A stretch of 64,000 bases of DNA from Cenococcum geophilum 1.58 (GCA_001692895.1 KV748210.1:1488001-1552000), one strand, 5' to 3'; positions 10,985 through 23,929 are shown, counted from the first letter of the stretch. The notes: generated by a model from the sequence alone, not told the origin. Translations and numbers: made by a program.

Positions 10985-12965
10985 AGATATATAAATATCT
11001 TTATCTTAGCTTATGCGGATATTATTATCTTAGCTTATATAGATATTATAATATTAATTAAGTATATCTATTAAATGTAAGGCAGAGACTTAATTCCTAT
11101 AAATGTAGTAGTAAAAAGGTATAAGCTATTATTTTATTATTATAAACTGGTAATAACGGCTAACCCGCAGTAACAGCTAACTTTTATATCTACCTATATT
11201 TGATATCTAGTAGCCTAGTATTGCGTATAAGTGTAATAATACTATACCTTAGGAACGCAAGCTTATCCTTTATCTTACTTAGAGAATCTTTAAACTTATT
11301 AAATTGGCGATCTATAGCTTGAATATCTTTCGCTATATTAGTTACCCGTTTATAAATTATATTAACGCGCGCAGAAATAGCAATTGTTAAATACACCCTA
11401 ATAGACCTGGCGCTAGCGGAAGTGGTAGCAGTAATAGCAGCACCTAGCGTGCTAGTAATTGCTAAAAGAGTTAGAGGAGCGGCAGTAGAGCGGGTACCCC
11501 TACGGCTGTATATACTACTACAAGTAGAAGTCTTAATAGGAGGGGAGGTCTTAATAAGGGGAGGCGTGGTGGCGTAGGCGGGGATAGTGCGAGAACGAAG
11601 CTATGCGGATATCAGCAATATCCGTATTATTAAGATGCGGATAACATACCTTCTTAGTAGGTATTCCAGCCAGACTACTAGCAGAAGCTAATTGCGCACG
11701 TTTTCTGCCCTAAGGTGTGACCGGCTCCGGATTTAGTAAACTTTTTTATACGCGTGTTAGCTAACAGAATAATAGTATACTATTAGCACGTACCTTTCCA
11801 TACGGCCTACTACCTATATAACATCTTAAGCACGCGCCCCTAAAATATAGCCTAGAGTCCTTCTTGTAAACGTGACATTTGTAGCTATACTTCTTATATA
11901 GAGTATATAGCGGATTACGCAGCTTACTAAAGCTACCCTTAATATTCTAGATATATATTAATATCCGCTAGCGACTTTCCTTTATATTATCCTAAATACT
12001 AGCCTTTAGAGTATACCATTTATTTACTAACGGTACTTAGATAGGAAGGCGCTTATTTATATTAGGAGTACTATAGAGGTTATAAGGGCTACTAAGATTT
12101 TAAAGGCTGTGGAGATTATAAGGGCTACGGAGATTGCGAGAGTTAGCGTCATTAAGGTCTTTATCTTTGTCGCTATCTAAAGATTTGCTATCCGAAGAAA
12201 CCTTATATATAGTGTTTGGGTCACTATAAGAGGTAAATTAATAGATAAGATACTAAAATAGTATAACTAACATATACGATTTAATAGCTATCTTAAGCTT
12301 TATATTTATATTAGCAGCCTTTTTAGCCCGCTTTTTAAGAAAAGAAGATAAATAAGCCTTATTAAGCCTCTTTTTAAAAGCATTAGGCGGCGGCGGTAAA
12401 GAGGCGGATAGTAAAGTAGTGGATAGTAAAGTAGCCTATAGTAAAGATATAGGCAGCGGAAAGGTATCCAGTAAAAAGGTGAGCGGGTTTTTAGCGGATT
12501 TTGCTCTATCCTTATTATTATTATCTACTAAATCCTATAAAGAGCGCCTTGGTATATATTTCCTAAAATTATATTAGCTATAGGCACAATTTAGTATTAA
12601 AAAGCTTACTCTTTAGGAATAGAGCCTAAAGGCTTAGTAAGAGCAGCTATAGCGTGCTTAACAGCATCGAACTCCTTATTGTTAACGTCGCGTATATTAA
12701 GTTCCTTAACCGCCTAGTTACTGTTATTTACATTAATATTATTTAGAGGTGTAAATAAAGGTATTATAGATTATAGTATTCTAAGGGATAGTATATAAAA
12801 TAATAATAATAAAGTTCGTAGTACGGTACTATAAGGTAAAAAGTTAGTGGAGGAAAAAGAGGTACGGAGGTTAATTAAGGTAAATATCTACGCTGCCAAT
12901 TTTATTAAATTAGCTCACTAACAAATAATTGCTGCTATAGTGACTTACCTTAGTAAACATTAATG
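10985..12965. repeat. Tandem duplication, copy 1 (about 1985-bp period)
   Basis: The segment beginning taaatatctttatcttagct at 10992 recurs at 12977 and homology continues along nearly the whole length of both units, with scattered transitions. Both units contain the same minus-strand gene. Confidence 0.88.
11190..12790 (-). pseudogene. Unrecognised Cys-containing protein of the TIR transposon, copy 1
   Basis: Minus-strand reading through RIP stops. It has an N-terminal part (LFTPLNNINVNN, AVKELNIRDVNN), then IVPIANIILGNIY, then a basic low-complexity region, SYMLVILFQYLIYQFTSYS, and VPLVNKWYTLKAS. A cysteine-containing patch follows (YKCHVYKKDSRLYFRGACLR), suggesting a metal-binding C-x2-C...C-x2-C module. 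After a frame change comes a coiled-coil-like C-terminus (open from 11396 down to 11190: AKDIQAIDRQFNKFKDSLSK). No family recognised. The frame change may be an intron or an indel. Its presence in two copies and its conservation of layout argue it was a real gene. Confidence 0.5.
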
Positions 12966-12969
12966 GTGC

Positions 12970-14872
12970 GCGGATATAAATATCTTTATCTTAGCTTATG
13001 CGGATATCGTTATTTTAGCTTATATAGATATTATAATATTAATTAAGGATATCTATTAAATATAAGGTAGAGACTTAATTCCTATATACGTAGCAGTAGA
13101 GAGGTAAAAGTTACTATTTTATTACTCTAAACCTATAATAATAGCCAACCCGCAGCAATAGCTAACCTATATCTACTTAAGTTCTATATCTAGTGACCTA
13201 GCGTTATATATAAGTGTAGTAATACTACGCCTTATAAACGTAAGCTTATCCTTTATCTTACTTAAAGAACCTTTAAGCTTACTTAACCGGTGGTCTATAG
13301 CCCGAACATCTTTTACTACCTTAGCTACCCGTTTATAAACTATATTAACGCGCGCGGAAACAGCAATTACTAAATATACCCTAACATTTTCCGTGCTAGT
13401 AGGAGTAATAGTACTAGAAGCAGCACTAGGCGTACTAGGAATTAGTAAAAGAGTAGGAGGAGCAGCAATAGAGCGGGTGCCTTTACGGCTGTGTACATCG
13501 CTACAAGTAGGAGTCTTAGGGGAAGGGGAGGTCTCTAGAGGGGGGATAGTGCGGGTACAAAGCTATGCGGATATCAGCAATATCCGTATTATTAAAATGC
13601 GGATATTATACCTTCTTAGTAGGCGTTCTAGCTGGACTACTAGCAGAAGCTAATTGCGTACGTTTTTTGCGCTAAGGTATAACTAGCTCTAATATTAGTA
13701 AACTATCCTATATACGTGTTAGCTGATAAAATAGTAGTATACTATTAGCACGTACCTTTTTATACAACCTACCACTTAAGCAATATCTTAAGTATATACC
13801 TCTAAAATAAGGCCTAGAGTTCTGCTTATAAACGCGATATTTATAGTCTTACTTAATATATAGAGCGTATAGCGGATCGCGCAGCATACTAGAGTTACCC
13901 TTAATATTCTAGACGTGGGTATATATCCGCTAATAAGCTTCTTTTATATTTTCCTAAGCACCAGCTTTTAGGGTATACTATTTATTTACTAACGGCACTT
14001 AAATAGGAAGGCGCTCGTTTGTGTTAATATCCGACGTTATAGCTTAAGTTGTATAAAGCTTATAAGGGCTGCGGAGATTATAAGAGGATAAAGAAGAGCT
14101 TTTGGGAGAGTCGGCGTTATTAAAATTGCCCCTTTTATCATTATCCAAAATCTCTAACATTTCTATTAGGTTACTATAAGAGGTAAATTAATAGATAAGA
14201 CACTAAAACAGTATAGCTAACACATACGATTTAAAGGCTATCTTATATTTAACATTTTACGCAGCAATTCTATTAGCCTGCCTCTTAAGAGAAGCAGAAG
14301 TATAATAATAATAAAACTTTTTAAAGGTAGCAGGTGGAGAAATAAGCGGCTTAAAGGTACGCGGTAAAGAGGTAAGCGGTAAAAAGGTAGGTAGTAAAGA
14401 GGTAAGCGGATTTCTAGCGAATTTTATAATAGCATTATTATAGTGCTCTACTATATCTAATAAAGAGTGCTTTAGTATATATTTCCTAAAATTATATTAG
14501 CTATAGGCATAATTTAGTATTAGAAAGCTTACCCTTTAGGTAAAAACCCTAAAGAATTAGTGAAAGAAAGAGCGTCCTTAAAAGCGTCCTTAATTATTTT
14601 ATCGTTAACGTCGCGTATATTAAGTTCCTTAACTAAATAGCTATTAGACGTATTTAGAAGTGTAAATAAAGGCACTATAGATAGTGGTATGCTAATAGAC
14701 AGTAGATAAAACAACAACGGTAAAGTTTACGGTGCGGTGCTATAAGGTAGAAGGTTAGTAGAAGAAGAGGTGCGGAGGTTAATTAAAGGTAAATATCCGC
14801 ACTGCCGATTTTATTAAATTAGCTTACTAACAAATAATCGCCGCTATAACTTACCGTAGTAAATATTAACTA
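12970..14872. repeat. Tandem duplication, copy 2
   Basis: Same landmarks as copy 1, for example the shared phrase gcggatatcagcaatatccg at about 11605 and 13566. Homology ends near 14872 (ttactaacaaataatcgccg matching 12917 onward). Confidence 0.88.
13170..14720 (-). pseudogene. Unrecognised Cys-containing protein of the TIR transposon, copy 2
   Basis: Paralogue of the gene at 11190-12790, same strand and layout. It has LFTLLNTSNSYLVKELNIRDVN near the start (open 14529-14717), YNFRKYILKHSLLDIVEHYN, a basic middle, VPLVNK.YTLKAGA, and the degraded Cys patch. The C-terminal coiled coil is more stop-ridden than in copy 1. Differences between the copies are dominated by transitions, as expected if RIP acted on a tandem duplication. 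Confidence 0.5.
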
Positions 14873-15130
14873 CCTTATATACGCTTATTTATAATGCGCA
14901 AATCCTTTACTATTAAGTTGCTACTAATTAAACTAAGTAGGCGCCGTCTAGTTAACTTACGAAGTGACATTAATATAGAATTACTGCTTAGCTAAGGTGC
15001 TAAAGAAGGGTTATAAGCGGATATTAGGTTTACTTGGTAAGCGAATTTCTTACTTTTAAAGTGCGTAGATACGTCCTTTTGTTTTTTCTTACTGTAAGGT
15101 AGACCTAATAGCTATATTATATCTAAAACC
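14873..15130. other. Spacer between duplicated gene and SPP repeats
   Basis: AT-rich, no supportable ORF. It may be the 3' end of the SPP-repeat gene on the minus strand. Confidence 0.3.
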
Positions 15131-15660
15131 GAGGGCGGAGATTAAGTACTAGGCTATAGGTTTTAAGCTGCGCGTAGCTTAGAGAGCGGAGATTAAATAT
15201 TAGGCTATAAACTCTAAGCCGCACCTAATTTAGAAGGTGGGGATCGAGCATTAGTACGCGAATTCTGAACTGCGCCTAGTTTAAAGGGCGGAGATTAAGT
15301 ATTAGCCTATAAACCCTAGGCCTTAGAGTTTCCTAGGAGCGGAGATTTAGTATTATAACTTAAATCCTAAGCCTTAGGATTTTCTAGGAGCGGAGATCTA
15401 ATACTACGTTATAAATTCTGAATTTTTGGATTTCCTACTACCTAGGAACTAGTACTACGCTACAGATCTTAAACCTTAGGATTTTTTATAATTGGAGATT
15501 TAGTGCTATATTACGAATATTAAACCTTAGGCTTATCTAAAAGTTAAGACTTAGTGTTATACTATAAGCTTTAATACTCAGACTGCCCTAAGGATTTAGA
15601 TTTAATGCTACGCTATAGGCTTTAATATCTAGATTGCTCTAAGGGCTAAATATATAGCTG
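15131..15660 (-). repeat. Degenerate coding repeats, about 60-70 bp, SPP-type
   Basis: About eight imperfect units containing ggcggagattaagtatta and a cctaagccttagg-like core. On the minus strand the units encode a Pro/Ser repeat of about 22 residues (SPPFKLGAVQNSRTNAR in one unit, SPLSKLRAA in another). The array lies just downstream, on the same strand, of the RecQ-like helicase, so it may be its C-terminal tail or a separate small gene. Confidence 0.6.
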
Positions 15661-15879
15661 TTAAAATAACTGCGATAGAGTAGTATGTATAGTTTAGGAC
15701 CAGTTTACCTATAAGTCTTAGGTTAATATAAGCTAAGATATTTAAGACTTAGTAATATCCATTTATAAGCTAAATGCTAATAATAGCTATAAGGGCGGTA
15801 ATACTTCGGTTTATAACGGTTAATTAAGACTAGCACTCTTTATAGTTAATATACTAACGGGTCCCCTTTGACCTATTAA

Positions 15880-17724
15880 TGGCAGAGGCGTTTATAATAA
15901 GCTTCCAGATATAGTAACACGTTTACTAGATTATAACGTAGCCTATAAGACACTAGTACTAAAGTATTACGTTTCTTCCTTATAAATAAAGCGGATAAGT
16001 ATATCTACTTTATCTCCTAGGAAGCTGTAATCCTATTTAGGCAATATCCGCTTAAGGCCCTTATAAGTTAGCGGAGGTTAGATACAGAGTATATGGATTT
16101 AATTATTGGATATAATATAACTGGAAATTAGACTCTAAACTATATCCTAGTATATTATATTAAGCTATCCTTTAATCTACTTCTTAATACTTATAAATAG
16201 ATCCTTTAAGTATTTGCTCTTTATAATATTCCTAGTATATAGTGCGATAATATTATACTCCTTATAAGCCTATAATAAATTATTATAATTAGAGTAACAG
16301 CGTGGACCTCTAGATAATGGACTCGTCTCCTTATATAGCTTAAGTAGAATATTGCGTAGATATCTAGTAGCTTTATTCGCGAGCTTGTATAATATATCTA
16401 GAAGTACTACCTGTTTCTCTATATTAGTCTTTACCCTCTTCTGTTTTTCTATATACTTAATTAGTAGGGCTAATAATATTATATTCTTATTAAGTATTCG
16501 ATTTTCCTCCTCCTAGGCAGATACCTGCGAGATAATATTACTGTTAATTATAATAAATAAAGCCAGATCGCTGGCGAAATCCACTGCCCTATCCTTTTAT
16601 ATCGCCATCCTAGTAGTAATAAAGTTATGGCCAAGTCGGGTAGATAGAGGGGCTGTAGGTTTTTAAGACTTTTGCTTTAGCGGTGTAATATCCGTAAGAG
16701 CGCCCTTATACCAGTCTTTAATAAGGATAATTGCATATTCGGTAATACTATTACGTTAGGCGGCCCGTCTAAATCGCTGCAGTATTATATTTAGGCTTTT
16801 ATTGGGATAATAACTATATATAATAGAATGGATAATATCTAGAATATCCGCATTATAAGCTAGGGCGTCTAACGTAATAAGAATACGGGTAGGTAAGTCT
16901 TCTATATAGAAATTTTAATACTCCCTACTCTTATTACGTTTGGATAATATCACATAATAACTCCGCACTGCTATTTTAGCTTACTTTATAGTATAGCCCT
17001 TAGTTATAAGCTATAAACGGATCGTGTTTATATACCTACGGATATAATTTTTAGCATAAAAAAAGATAATTATCTTAGAAATTAATTCGGGACTTGGAAC
17101 CTTTTGTCCCTTTAGCTATATAGTACCTTCTACTAGATTTTAAATCCGCCCAACTAGTTAATAAATAGAGGTAGCGGATATCCTACTAGATGCTGCGGGT
17201 GTTTGGCTAGATAATACGGATATCTGGCTAAGGGTTGTGGGTATATAATCCTCCTCTACTACCACCTCCTTAAATGCCTCTTTAATAATAAAGAATAGTG
17301 CCTTATAATTATTCTTATCCCTCCTCTTAATATAGCCCTTAATAATAGATAGGTTAGGCTAATTAATATTTATTTATTTAAGATCTGTTATACTCTAATA
17401 AAACCCTACTAGCTTTATTACCTTTATATATATCTTCTTATTAAGTATTACAGTATATATAAACTACAACACTATTAAACTAAGCAGTAATCGGACCTTA
17501 AAGAGCTATACGTAATAGGGCTAGAAGCTCTTACCCCAGTTAGCAACTAGATAATACTTATTAATTATAACTAAGGAAATATGCAAGTAAAAAGCAGGCT
17601 AAGTAAGGATATGGTGGAACTGTTTACTTAATAGTAACTCTAGTAATACTAGAATATATATAAACTAACCCGCCTTAATATATTTTAGGATATCCGTATA
17701 CGCTTTTATTACCTCCGTATATAT
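15880..17724 (-). pseudogene. RecQ-type DEAD/DEAH helicase, C-terminal two thirds
   Basis: Minus-strand reading gives the helicase core distal to a LINE insertion. The DExH region is VIINKYYLVANWG (17533-17570) followed by SF.PYYV and LFKVRLLLSL, as in RecQ (VxDExHxxxxWGxxFRPxY). The second lobe has VILSKRNKSREYQNF and LITLDALAYNADILDIIHSI. Motif VI reads LQRFRRAA (about 16761-16781) where QRxGRAxR is normal. Asp/Glu and Gly losses fit G-to-A RIP changes. A helical tail continues to about 15880. Together with 23294-23913 this makes one gene split by LINE 1. RecQ-like helicases occur in subtelomeric and mobile contexts in fungi; its role in this transposon is inferred only. Confidence 0.75.
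17709..17724 (+). repeat. Target-site duplication of LINE 1, left
   Basis: ttacctccgtatatat, matched at 23278-23293 by ttacctctgtatatat (one C-to-T difference). Confidence 0.85.
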
Positions 17725-17741
17725 TATTATTATTATTATTC

Positions 17742-18890
17742 ATTACTTAACGTCCAATTCGGATCCCTATTAGGCCCACGCGGACTACTCCTTATATACA
17801 TATAGGGAGAAAACTCTATTTAAGAAAACCCCGTAATCTATCTCCCCGCCTTTTAGGACTCGCCTATAAGGCGCCTGCGAGGCGCCTACGAGTCACCTAT
17901 AGTGCTCTACTACCTTACTTTTTAACCTCTTTAAAAACCACTGCTGCCGTAATAAGCCTACGGACGCGCTAGTATTGTAAACTTTACTCTACCACTATAG
18001 AGTTATTAGGGGGCGCCCATTGCTCGCCCCCTCTGCCCTTTATTACCATTTCCCTTATAACCCGGAACTAGTTTAGTACATTTTAGCTAATAAGCCACTA
18101 GGTAACCGCCTTAAGGCCTTTTTATATTAAGAGTAGTGTATTATAGTTCTCTATACCAGCTACTAAGAGCATTACTTCTTAGTTAGTGTGTAAGGGGCAT
18201 AACAGTATTATATATTTTGGTGTCTGTCTTAGCTAGCTATATTTGTATCTTAGGCTACCTACTAGAATACCTACCTAGTAGAGCCAATCTTTTAGTCCTA
18301 TTATTCCTATTCTTAAGAGTGTTACTATTATATTTTCTACCTTCGTTAGGCCTTCTTGGAGCCCTAAAGTGTTTACCCCCTATAGCGTTAACTATGCTAC
18401 GGCTTGGGTTCCTCTTGCCTTAGTTAGCCTTTATACCTTTAACTCCTATACACCTCTTCAGCATTAGTCCAGCTAGTGTTATATTACGGTAGATAGTTTC
18501 CCGGTGTTCTTTTATACTCTACTTTAGCTCCTTTCTCTCTCTTGCTATTATTTTTACTGGCCTCTTACGCGTCTCCCTTCCTCCTCTATATGGGCTTGAG
18601 CCCTAAAGTAGCACTATTTTTCTTTTACTTTCTTTACCTATTTCTCTAATATGTCTTCCCTACTTTAGGGTTATTAGTTTATTCTCCTATAGGGCGCCCT
18701 AGGGTCCCTCTATAGTTTATTTAGGCGTGTCTTAATATACTTTATAATATTAGAGTTATGTTTATTTTGCGCCCTTTATATTACAGCGGCTTTAATATAT
18801 AGTTATAGGGGGGGAATATTAGCTTCCTTTTTAAGTAGTGCTGTGGCCGTTCGCTTATATCCGCCTATTATACTCCGGAGGTAGGCTATT
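17742..18890 (-). other. 3' region of LINE 1
   Basis: Between the simple tail and the RT. It includes a GC-richer, palindrome-prone stretch near 17860-17900 (ggcgcctgcgaggcgcctac) and a Leu-rich plus-strand open frame at 18217-18423 that I regard as a shadow. Probably ORF2 C-terminus plus 3' UTR. Confidence 0.5.
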
Positions 18891-21640
18891 TAGACCTTTT
18901 AGAGTGGTTTAAGGAGCGATTTAGGGGGGCCTTTCTTAGATTCTCTAATGGCCCAAATACTAGACCTATATATTATAGTTAGCCGGACAACTGCTGTATA
19001 TAGTAGGCGTAACCTCTAGAAGTATAGACCTTATATAAAATTAACGATCCTAGATAATGCGATATACTATACTTAGCCCTTATGGACCGCTTACGCTATA
19101 TATGCGCTCTACTAGAGCTTACTATCTACCTATACTCCTAATACCCTTAGGCCCTAAACTAGTTAACCCCTAAAGCCTTAGATACGAATTATATGCTAGA
19201 GATCTATAGATTAGTTGCATTTTTTTATAAAGTAGATTAGCTAGTATTTCTCTAGTAAGAATTGGACTCTATATCGTCTTACCTATTCTATATAGGTGTT
19301 ATAAGCTTTCCCTAGTGTTCTGCAATTCTTTGCGGCTGTTAGCCCGTATATAATTAGGTTTGTATTATTAATAAAGCCTATCCCCTAGGTCGCCCCTTCC
19401 TTAAAGAAGTTAAGCAGGTTGCTTATAAAGAAAAGGAAGAGTATAGGCAAGAGGGGTAATCCTTATGGTATTCCTGTTATAACTATAATAGGGGGGCTCT
19501 AGTATCTGCTAAAGACTAGTAATATTTTTTTCTAACCTATAAACCCTTAAATAAATTATATAATTTATTCTAGGAAGCCTTTTACCCTAAGGATATATAG
19601 GAGATGCTTATAGGGTACGTTATTATAGGCGCCGCTAATATCTAGGCTAAGTATTAATACTATAAAGTCTCTTCGTATCGCCTATACGGATTTAATAGTG
19701 GCAGTAAGTAGCGTAAGTACTAATAGTATTAAGCGGTTCTTTCTTGCCCCTATTTAGCTTTGTGGTAGTAAGTTATATTCTTTAGCCGTGTCTACTATAC
19801 GGTCCGCTATTACCTTTTTTAAGATCTTGCTAAGGGTGTTTTCTAAGGCAATAGGGCGGTAGCTTCCTAGGATTAAGTAATCTGCTTTACCTTCTTTCTA
19901 TAAAATAACCGTCGTTATAGATCTTCCGAGTCGCGGGTAGTAGCCTATAGTAAAGCATACCCTAGCTATATCTATAAGCTAGGGTGCTATAAGTAGTCTA
20001 TAGGTTTTTAAGGCCTTATTTAGAATCCTATCTAGTTCTAATACTATATTATTTAAAAGGCGGCTAATAGTTCTAGCCATTTCCTCTGTTGTTATATCGC
20101 TATTAACCCTTAGGTAAGTCACCGGTGTTTTACCTATAATATTGCTAAGGTCTACCGGAGCCGGTTAGGGGAAGAACCTCTCTATAAGGATCTTTACCTT
20201 CTTATTATTATTATTAGTAGCCTATAATTCCCCTGCTCTTTATAGGGGTAGTAGGTATAAATCTTCTGCTAAACGCCCTACCTTTTTCTTTACCTATTTT
20301 GCTATAGCCTAAAGGCCCTTATTATAGGGGAGGCTCGGGTTAGAAGTGTGCTTATTTATAAACCATCTCTAGTTATTCCTTATTTTTTTCTTTAGGGTAT
20401 TCTTTAACTGGTTTCTTATATCTTTGTATTATCTCTTATCTTTAGGGTTATAGCTACTTATATATTTCCTTCTTACTTATTATTGGCTAGTAATAAGAAC
20501 CGCGTATTATATAGACTATATATATTGCGTATAGGGGCCCGGTTTTAAGACCGGGCAGTGCTCTTTTAGCCCGTTTTTAATCGCTACCTAGATCCTTTCT
20601 AGTCTTTGGTTAATTTCCTTAGGGGTAGCTAATAAGCCTCGCTTGTTTAGAATTAGGTGGATTTCTTCTAGGTCTTAGAATTATTGTTTAACTATATTAA
20701 GGAAACTATCTGTCTTAAGCTTCCTTATTGCGTATCTTTTACTACTTAGTTACGCCTTAATATCCAAATCTAGCTATATTTAGATGGGGATATAGTCTAA
20801 AGCGAGTGCCTATTCTTCTTTAGGGTTGCACCTTTTAAGTCTCTAGTATAGGCCTTCGTTTATAAATATAAGGTCAATTATACTTCTAGAGGTTCCTTAT
20901 TACCATATAGTTGCTCCTAGGGGGGTAGCTAACTTAAGGCCCTAGGTGTCTATAGCTCTTAGTAGGCACTTTACCTATTAATTAGCAGTAATATAGATAC
21001 CCCCCTACCGCGGGTGGTAGAGGTTTATGTCTCCTAATAGAATAGACTCTATGCCTTTAGTTTTTAGCAAGCTTATTACTAATATAATATTCTCTGTTTA
21101 TGGGACCCCTTTAACCCTAGGGTTATATACATTAATAATTTATACCGGTCCCCTATATATCTAGATTATTATAACTGCAATATCTAGGTTAACTGCCTGC
21201 TATAACTATAAGGATAGGCTAATAGCCTTGCTAATTATAAAATATACGCATATAGCTGCTTTTAGTTTATATAGAAGCTGGAATCCTTAAGGGTAGTATA
21301 TTAATTATATATAGGTATTATAGTACGGCTCTTATATAGTAAGGATATAGTGTTTCTCTAGGTCTAGACTGTCTAGTAAAGGCCTTATAAGACGGTAGTT
21401 TGTGTTGCCGTAGTTATACTATATAATGGATAGGTAGTGGACCCCCGGCGAGGGTCCTTCGCCTCTTCTTTATTTCTCGCTTCTTCTATTTCTACTTTCT
21501 CTAGGATGTTTAGAACTTCTATCTCTTATATTTATACCCTAGTTACTACTTATTTTATATAGAGCTTTCTATTCCCATATCTTATATTCCTACTAGCGCT
21601 TCTATATCTAAATCTATTATTATTTCCGGTTTCTCCCCTA
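18891..21640 (-). pseudogene. LINE 1 ORF2: endonuclease and reverse transcriptase
   Basis: The APE-type endonuclease is readable at about 20865-21130 (LLGDINLYHPR.GG, LKLATPLGATIW, SIIDLIFINEGLY). RT motifs follow at about 19700-20000 (KADYLILGSYRPIALENTLS and LLPQS.IGARKNR), typical of Tad-clade fungal LINEs. The catalytic box reads GFINNTNL at about 19350-19380 where FxDDxN is expected: both Asp are Asn, consistent with RIP. Many in-frame TAA/TAG. Non-functional. Confidence 0.85.
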
Positions 21641-21699
21641 TTCTTACTAGCTGGCTATACGCCCTTTATAGGTTGGCTGCAAATATTATATTTGCCGCG

Positions 21700-22990
21700 T
21701 TAAATCTAATTCTTAATTGTCCTGGTCTTAAGCTTACTATAGCTGTCCATAGGGGTCTTCCTACTAGGCGTCCTCTCCCTTATGTCCCCTGTGACCCTTA
21801 TATCCCTATATAGTCTAGTAATGTTACGCGGCGCCGCTTCTAGCCCGTTAAGGCTTGGGATAGCTAGCCTAGCCCCCTAGTACTAAAGGTAGGAAACGCT
21901 AAAAAGGCACCTATGTCCCCCTAGCTTATTACCTGTTATTTCCATTTATATAACCTAGCGTATAGTTATTCCCGCAGCTATTAAGCCCTTACCTTCCGCC
22001 TCCTATATTTAATGTAGTCTTCTCTCTCCCACGCCTTATATATACTTTAGTAGTAGTTTACACATTTTGTTTAGTTTTAATTTAAGCAGTGTCTTATATT
22101 GTAGGGGCCTATATAGTGGCCGCAGCACACCTATACTGCGTATGTGGATTAGGTGTATCCCTATTATACACAGCGGTAGCATCGTTTTAGGCGTAGTCTA
22201 TAGTTATAGAGCCTTGCGTTGTATATAAGGCTATTTATAATTATTCCTTTTTAGATAAGGAGTTTTTGTATTCCTAGTGTATATATACTAATAATAAGGG
22301 AGCTATACATTTAACTAGTGTCTCCCTAGCAAGTCTCTAGCGACCCTTATATCCTCTTATTATTCTTATTATTTACTTAGTTTACATTTTCCTATTAAAG
22401 CTATTAGATTTAGGTAATCTTAAAGCCTGGTATAAGGCGTTCTATATATTTTACTATCTCCTATATAGTTGCTGTGTTATCCGCCTAGCGTCCCTTTTTT
22501 ACCCTAAGGCTTATAGAAACCGCTAGGACTTTAACTAAGTAGTTTTTATAGAGCACTTTTATGCTAATACGTTCTCCTAGCCTGTCCCCTACCCTTACGG
22601 CTTATTCCTTTACCTATTAGTCTTTTAGGGTAACTCTAATATCTCCGCTCCTAAGGTATCGGACTATAATTATATTATAAACCTCTTTATAAATCTCCGT
22701 AAGGACTTCTGTTTCTAATTATCCCCTAAGCCCCTCTACTTTTTCTATATTTAGTTATATTATAATTATATACCCGGTTATTGTCTTAAGGGGGATAGGT
22801 TCCCTATACTGTGGAAGTATAGCTATAGCGGCCTAGATGCGGTTCGCCGGTAAGGGGGGTTTTTATTTATTTTTAATTTTGCTTAGCCATTAGAGGATTT
22901 AATTAAGGGTTTGCTAGAGGGGCGCCTAAGGTTCACTAGACTAGCGGAGCTATTCTGCTAGCTATATTAGTTTATTATAGCTAATAGTTA
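21700..22990 (-). pseudogene. LINE 1 ORF1 (Gag-like) with CCHC knuckles
   Basis: Zinc-knuckle pattern readable on minus at about 22060-22230 (KRCYRCV..GYT, then CCGHYIGPYNIRHC). The region upstream is Gag-like but heavily degraded. Confidence 0.65.
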
Positions 22991-23277
22991 CTCCCCCGCA
23001 ATTCTAGATACTAAATACGTCCAGTAGGCTTTATATTTTGTTAGATGCCTTCTTAATAGAGGTGTTTCCGCTTTATAGTATGGTATTCGCCCGTCTTTAT
23101 TATGGAGGGCCGTTGTTGGGCGTGGATCTGGCGGTTGCGCGCGAGTATAAGTCACCGTCAGTTGACGTATGCCTCCCCTATGATGTATGCATCTTAGGGG
23201 GATTATCTGGGTGTTTTTTAGGGTTCTTTTTGGTTGGTTTTGGTCTTTTTAGGCTAGGTGCAGTAAGAGCTCCTTTC
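22991..23277 (-). other. 5' UTR of LINE 1
   Basis: Less RIP-affected stretch with higher GC (gttgttgggcgtggatctgg near 23110). The plus-strand open frame 23038-23295 crosses the LINE boundary and target duplication, so it is not treated as a gene. Confidence 0.55.
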
Positions 23278-23293
23278 TTACCTCTGTATATAT
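23278..23293 (+). repeat. Target-site duplication of LINE 1, right
   Basis: ttacctctgtatatat; pairs with 17709-17724. Confidence 0.85.
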
Positions 23294-23913
23294 AAATACG
23301 GGATTTACTTCTAGAATAGCCTATATCTTTAATAGCTACTCCTCTCTAATTGCGTTTAAAGGTAATATAATAATAGTAACGGAAGCTTAAATTAGTAATG
23401 GAATCGCCTGTATTATTATACTCTTACTCTATAACGTCTTCGCTACTAGAAATAAGTCCCTCTTTTTATATATTACCCGTCTTAACACCTTAATTTAACT
23501 AGGTCGTCTGCTGTACGGATATAGAAGCTTAATAGCTCTATCTATCGCGCTTAACTATTCCTCCTTACTTGCCTCCTGTAAGGCTAAAAGCTTATCTTAT
23601 ATATCCTATAACTGCCTCTTTACTAGGGATATAAGATCCTCCTATATATAATTATTTAGTTTCTATAAGCTTTATAAAACCTACTAGCGTTCCTATTTAA
23701 CTATAGTCTTCCAACCTTAACGACTAGTGTTTTTCTTCTAAGCTATAGTGGTTTTCTATACGGATATAGCGTCTAGTAGTAGTAGAGGCACTTTAGGCTA
23801 AGTAAGGATATTTTTAAGGAAGGACCTAACTATAGCATCTACTAGGTGTTGCAATAGCTTTAAGTAGTAGATATCTATATATCTGTATAGTTTTATCTAT
23901 ATTAGTAGACTAT
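23294..23913 (-). pseudogene. RecQ-type helicase, N-terminal part
   Basis: Minus strand, continuous with 15880-17724 once LINE 1 is removed. Reading: a coiled-coil-like N-terminal stretch (DKLLALQEASKEEQLSAIDR), KVLRRVIYKKRDLFLVAKT, then a Walker A position AKTL.SKS at 23421-23446 where a GxGKS would be expected, followed by PLLI.ASVTIIILPLNAIREE (motif Ia). The gene is cut upstream by LINE 2; its start codon was not located. Confidence 0.7.
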
Positions 23914-23929
23914 TTAATAAAATATAATA
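23914..23929 (+). repeat. Target-site duplication of LINE 2, left
   Basis: ttaataaaatataata, matched at 29120-29135 by ttaataagatataata (one transition). Confidence 0.8.

Larger units (their letters stand above)
17725..23277 (-). mobile_element. Tad-like LINE 1, inserted in the helicase gene
   Basis: A 5553-bp non-LTR retrotransposon on the minus strand, bounded by a 16-bp target duplication. Its 3' end carries an (aat)n/(tta)n simple-repeat tail at about 17724-17741, as many LINEs do. It encodes a Gag with knuckles and an endonuclease-RT polyprotein. Removing it rejoins the RecQ reading (VNPVFIYT.. to ..IKAYTDILKYIKAG) in frame. Confidence 0.88.
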
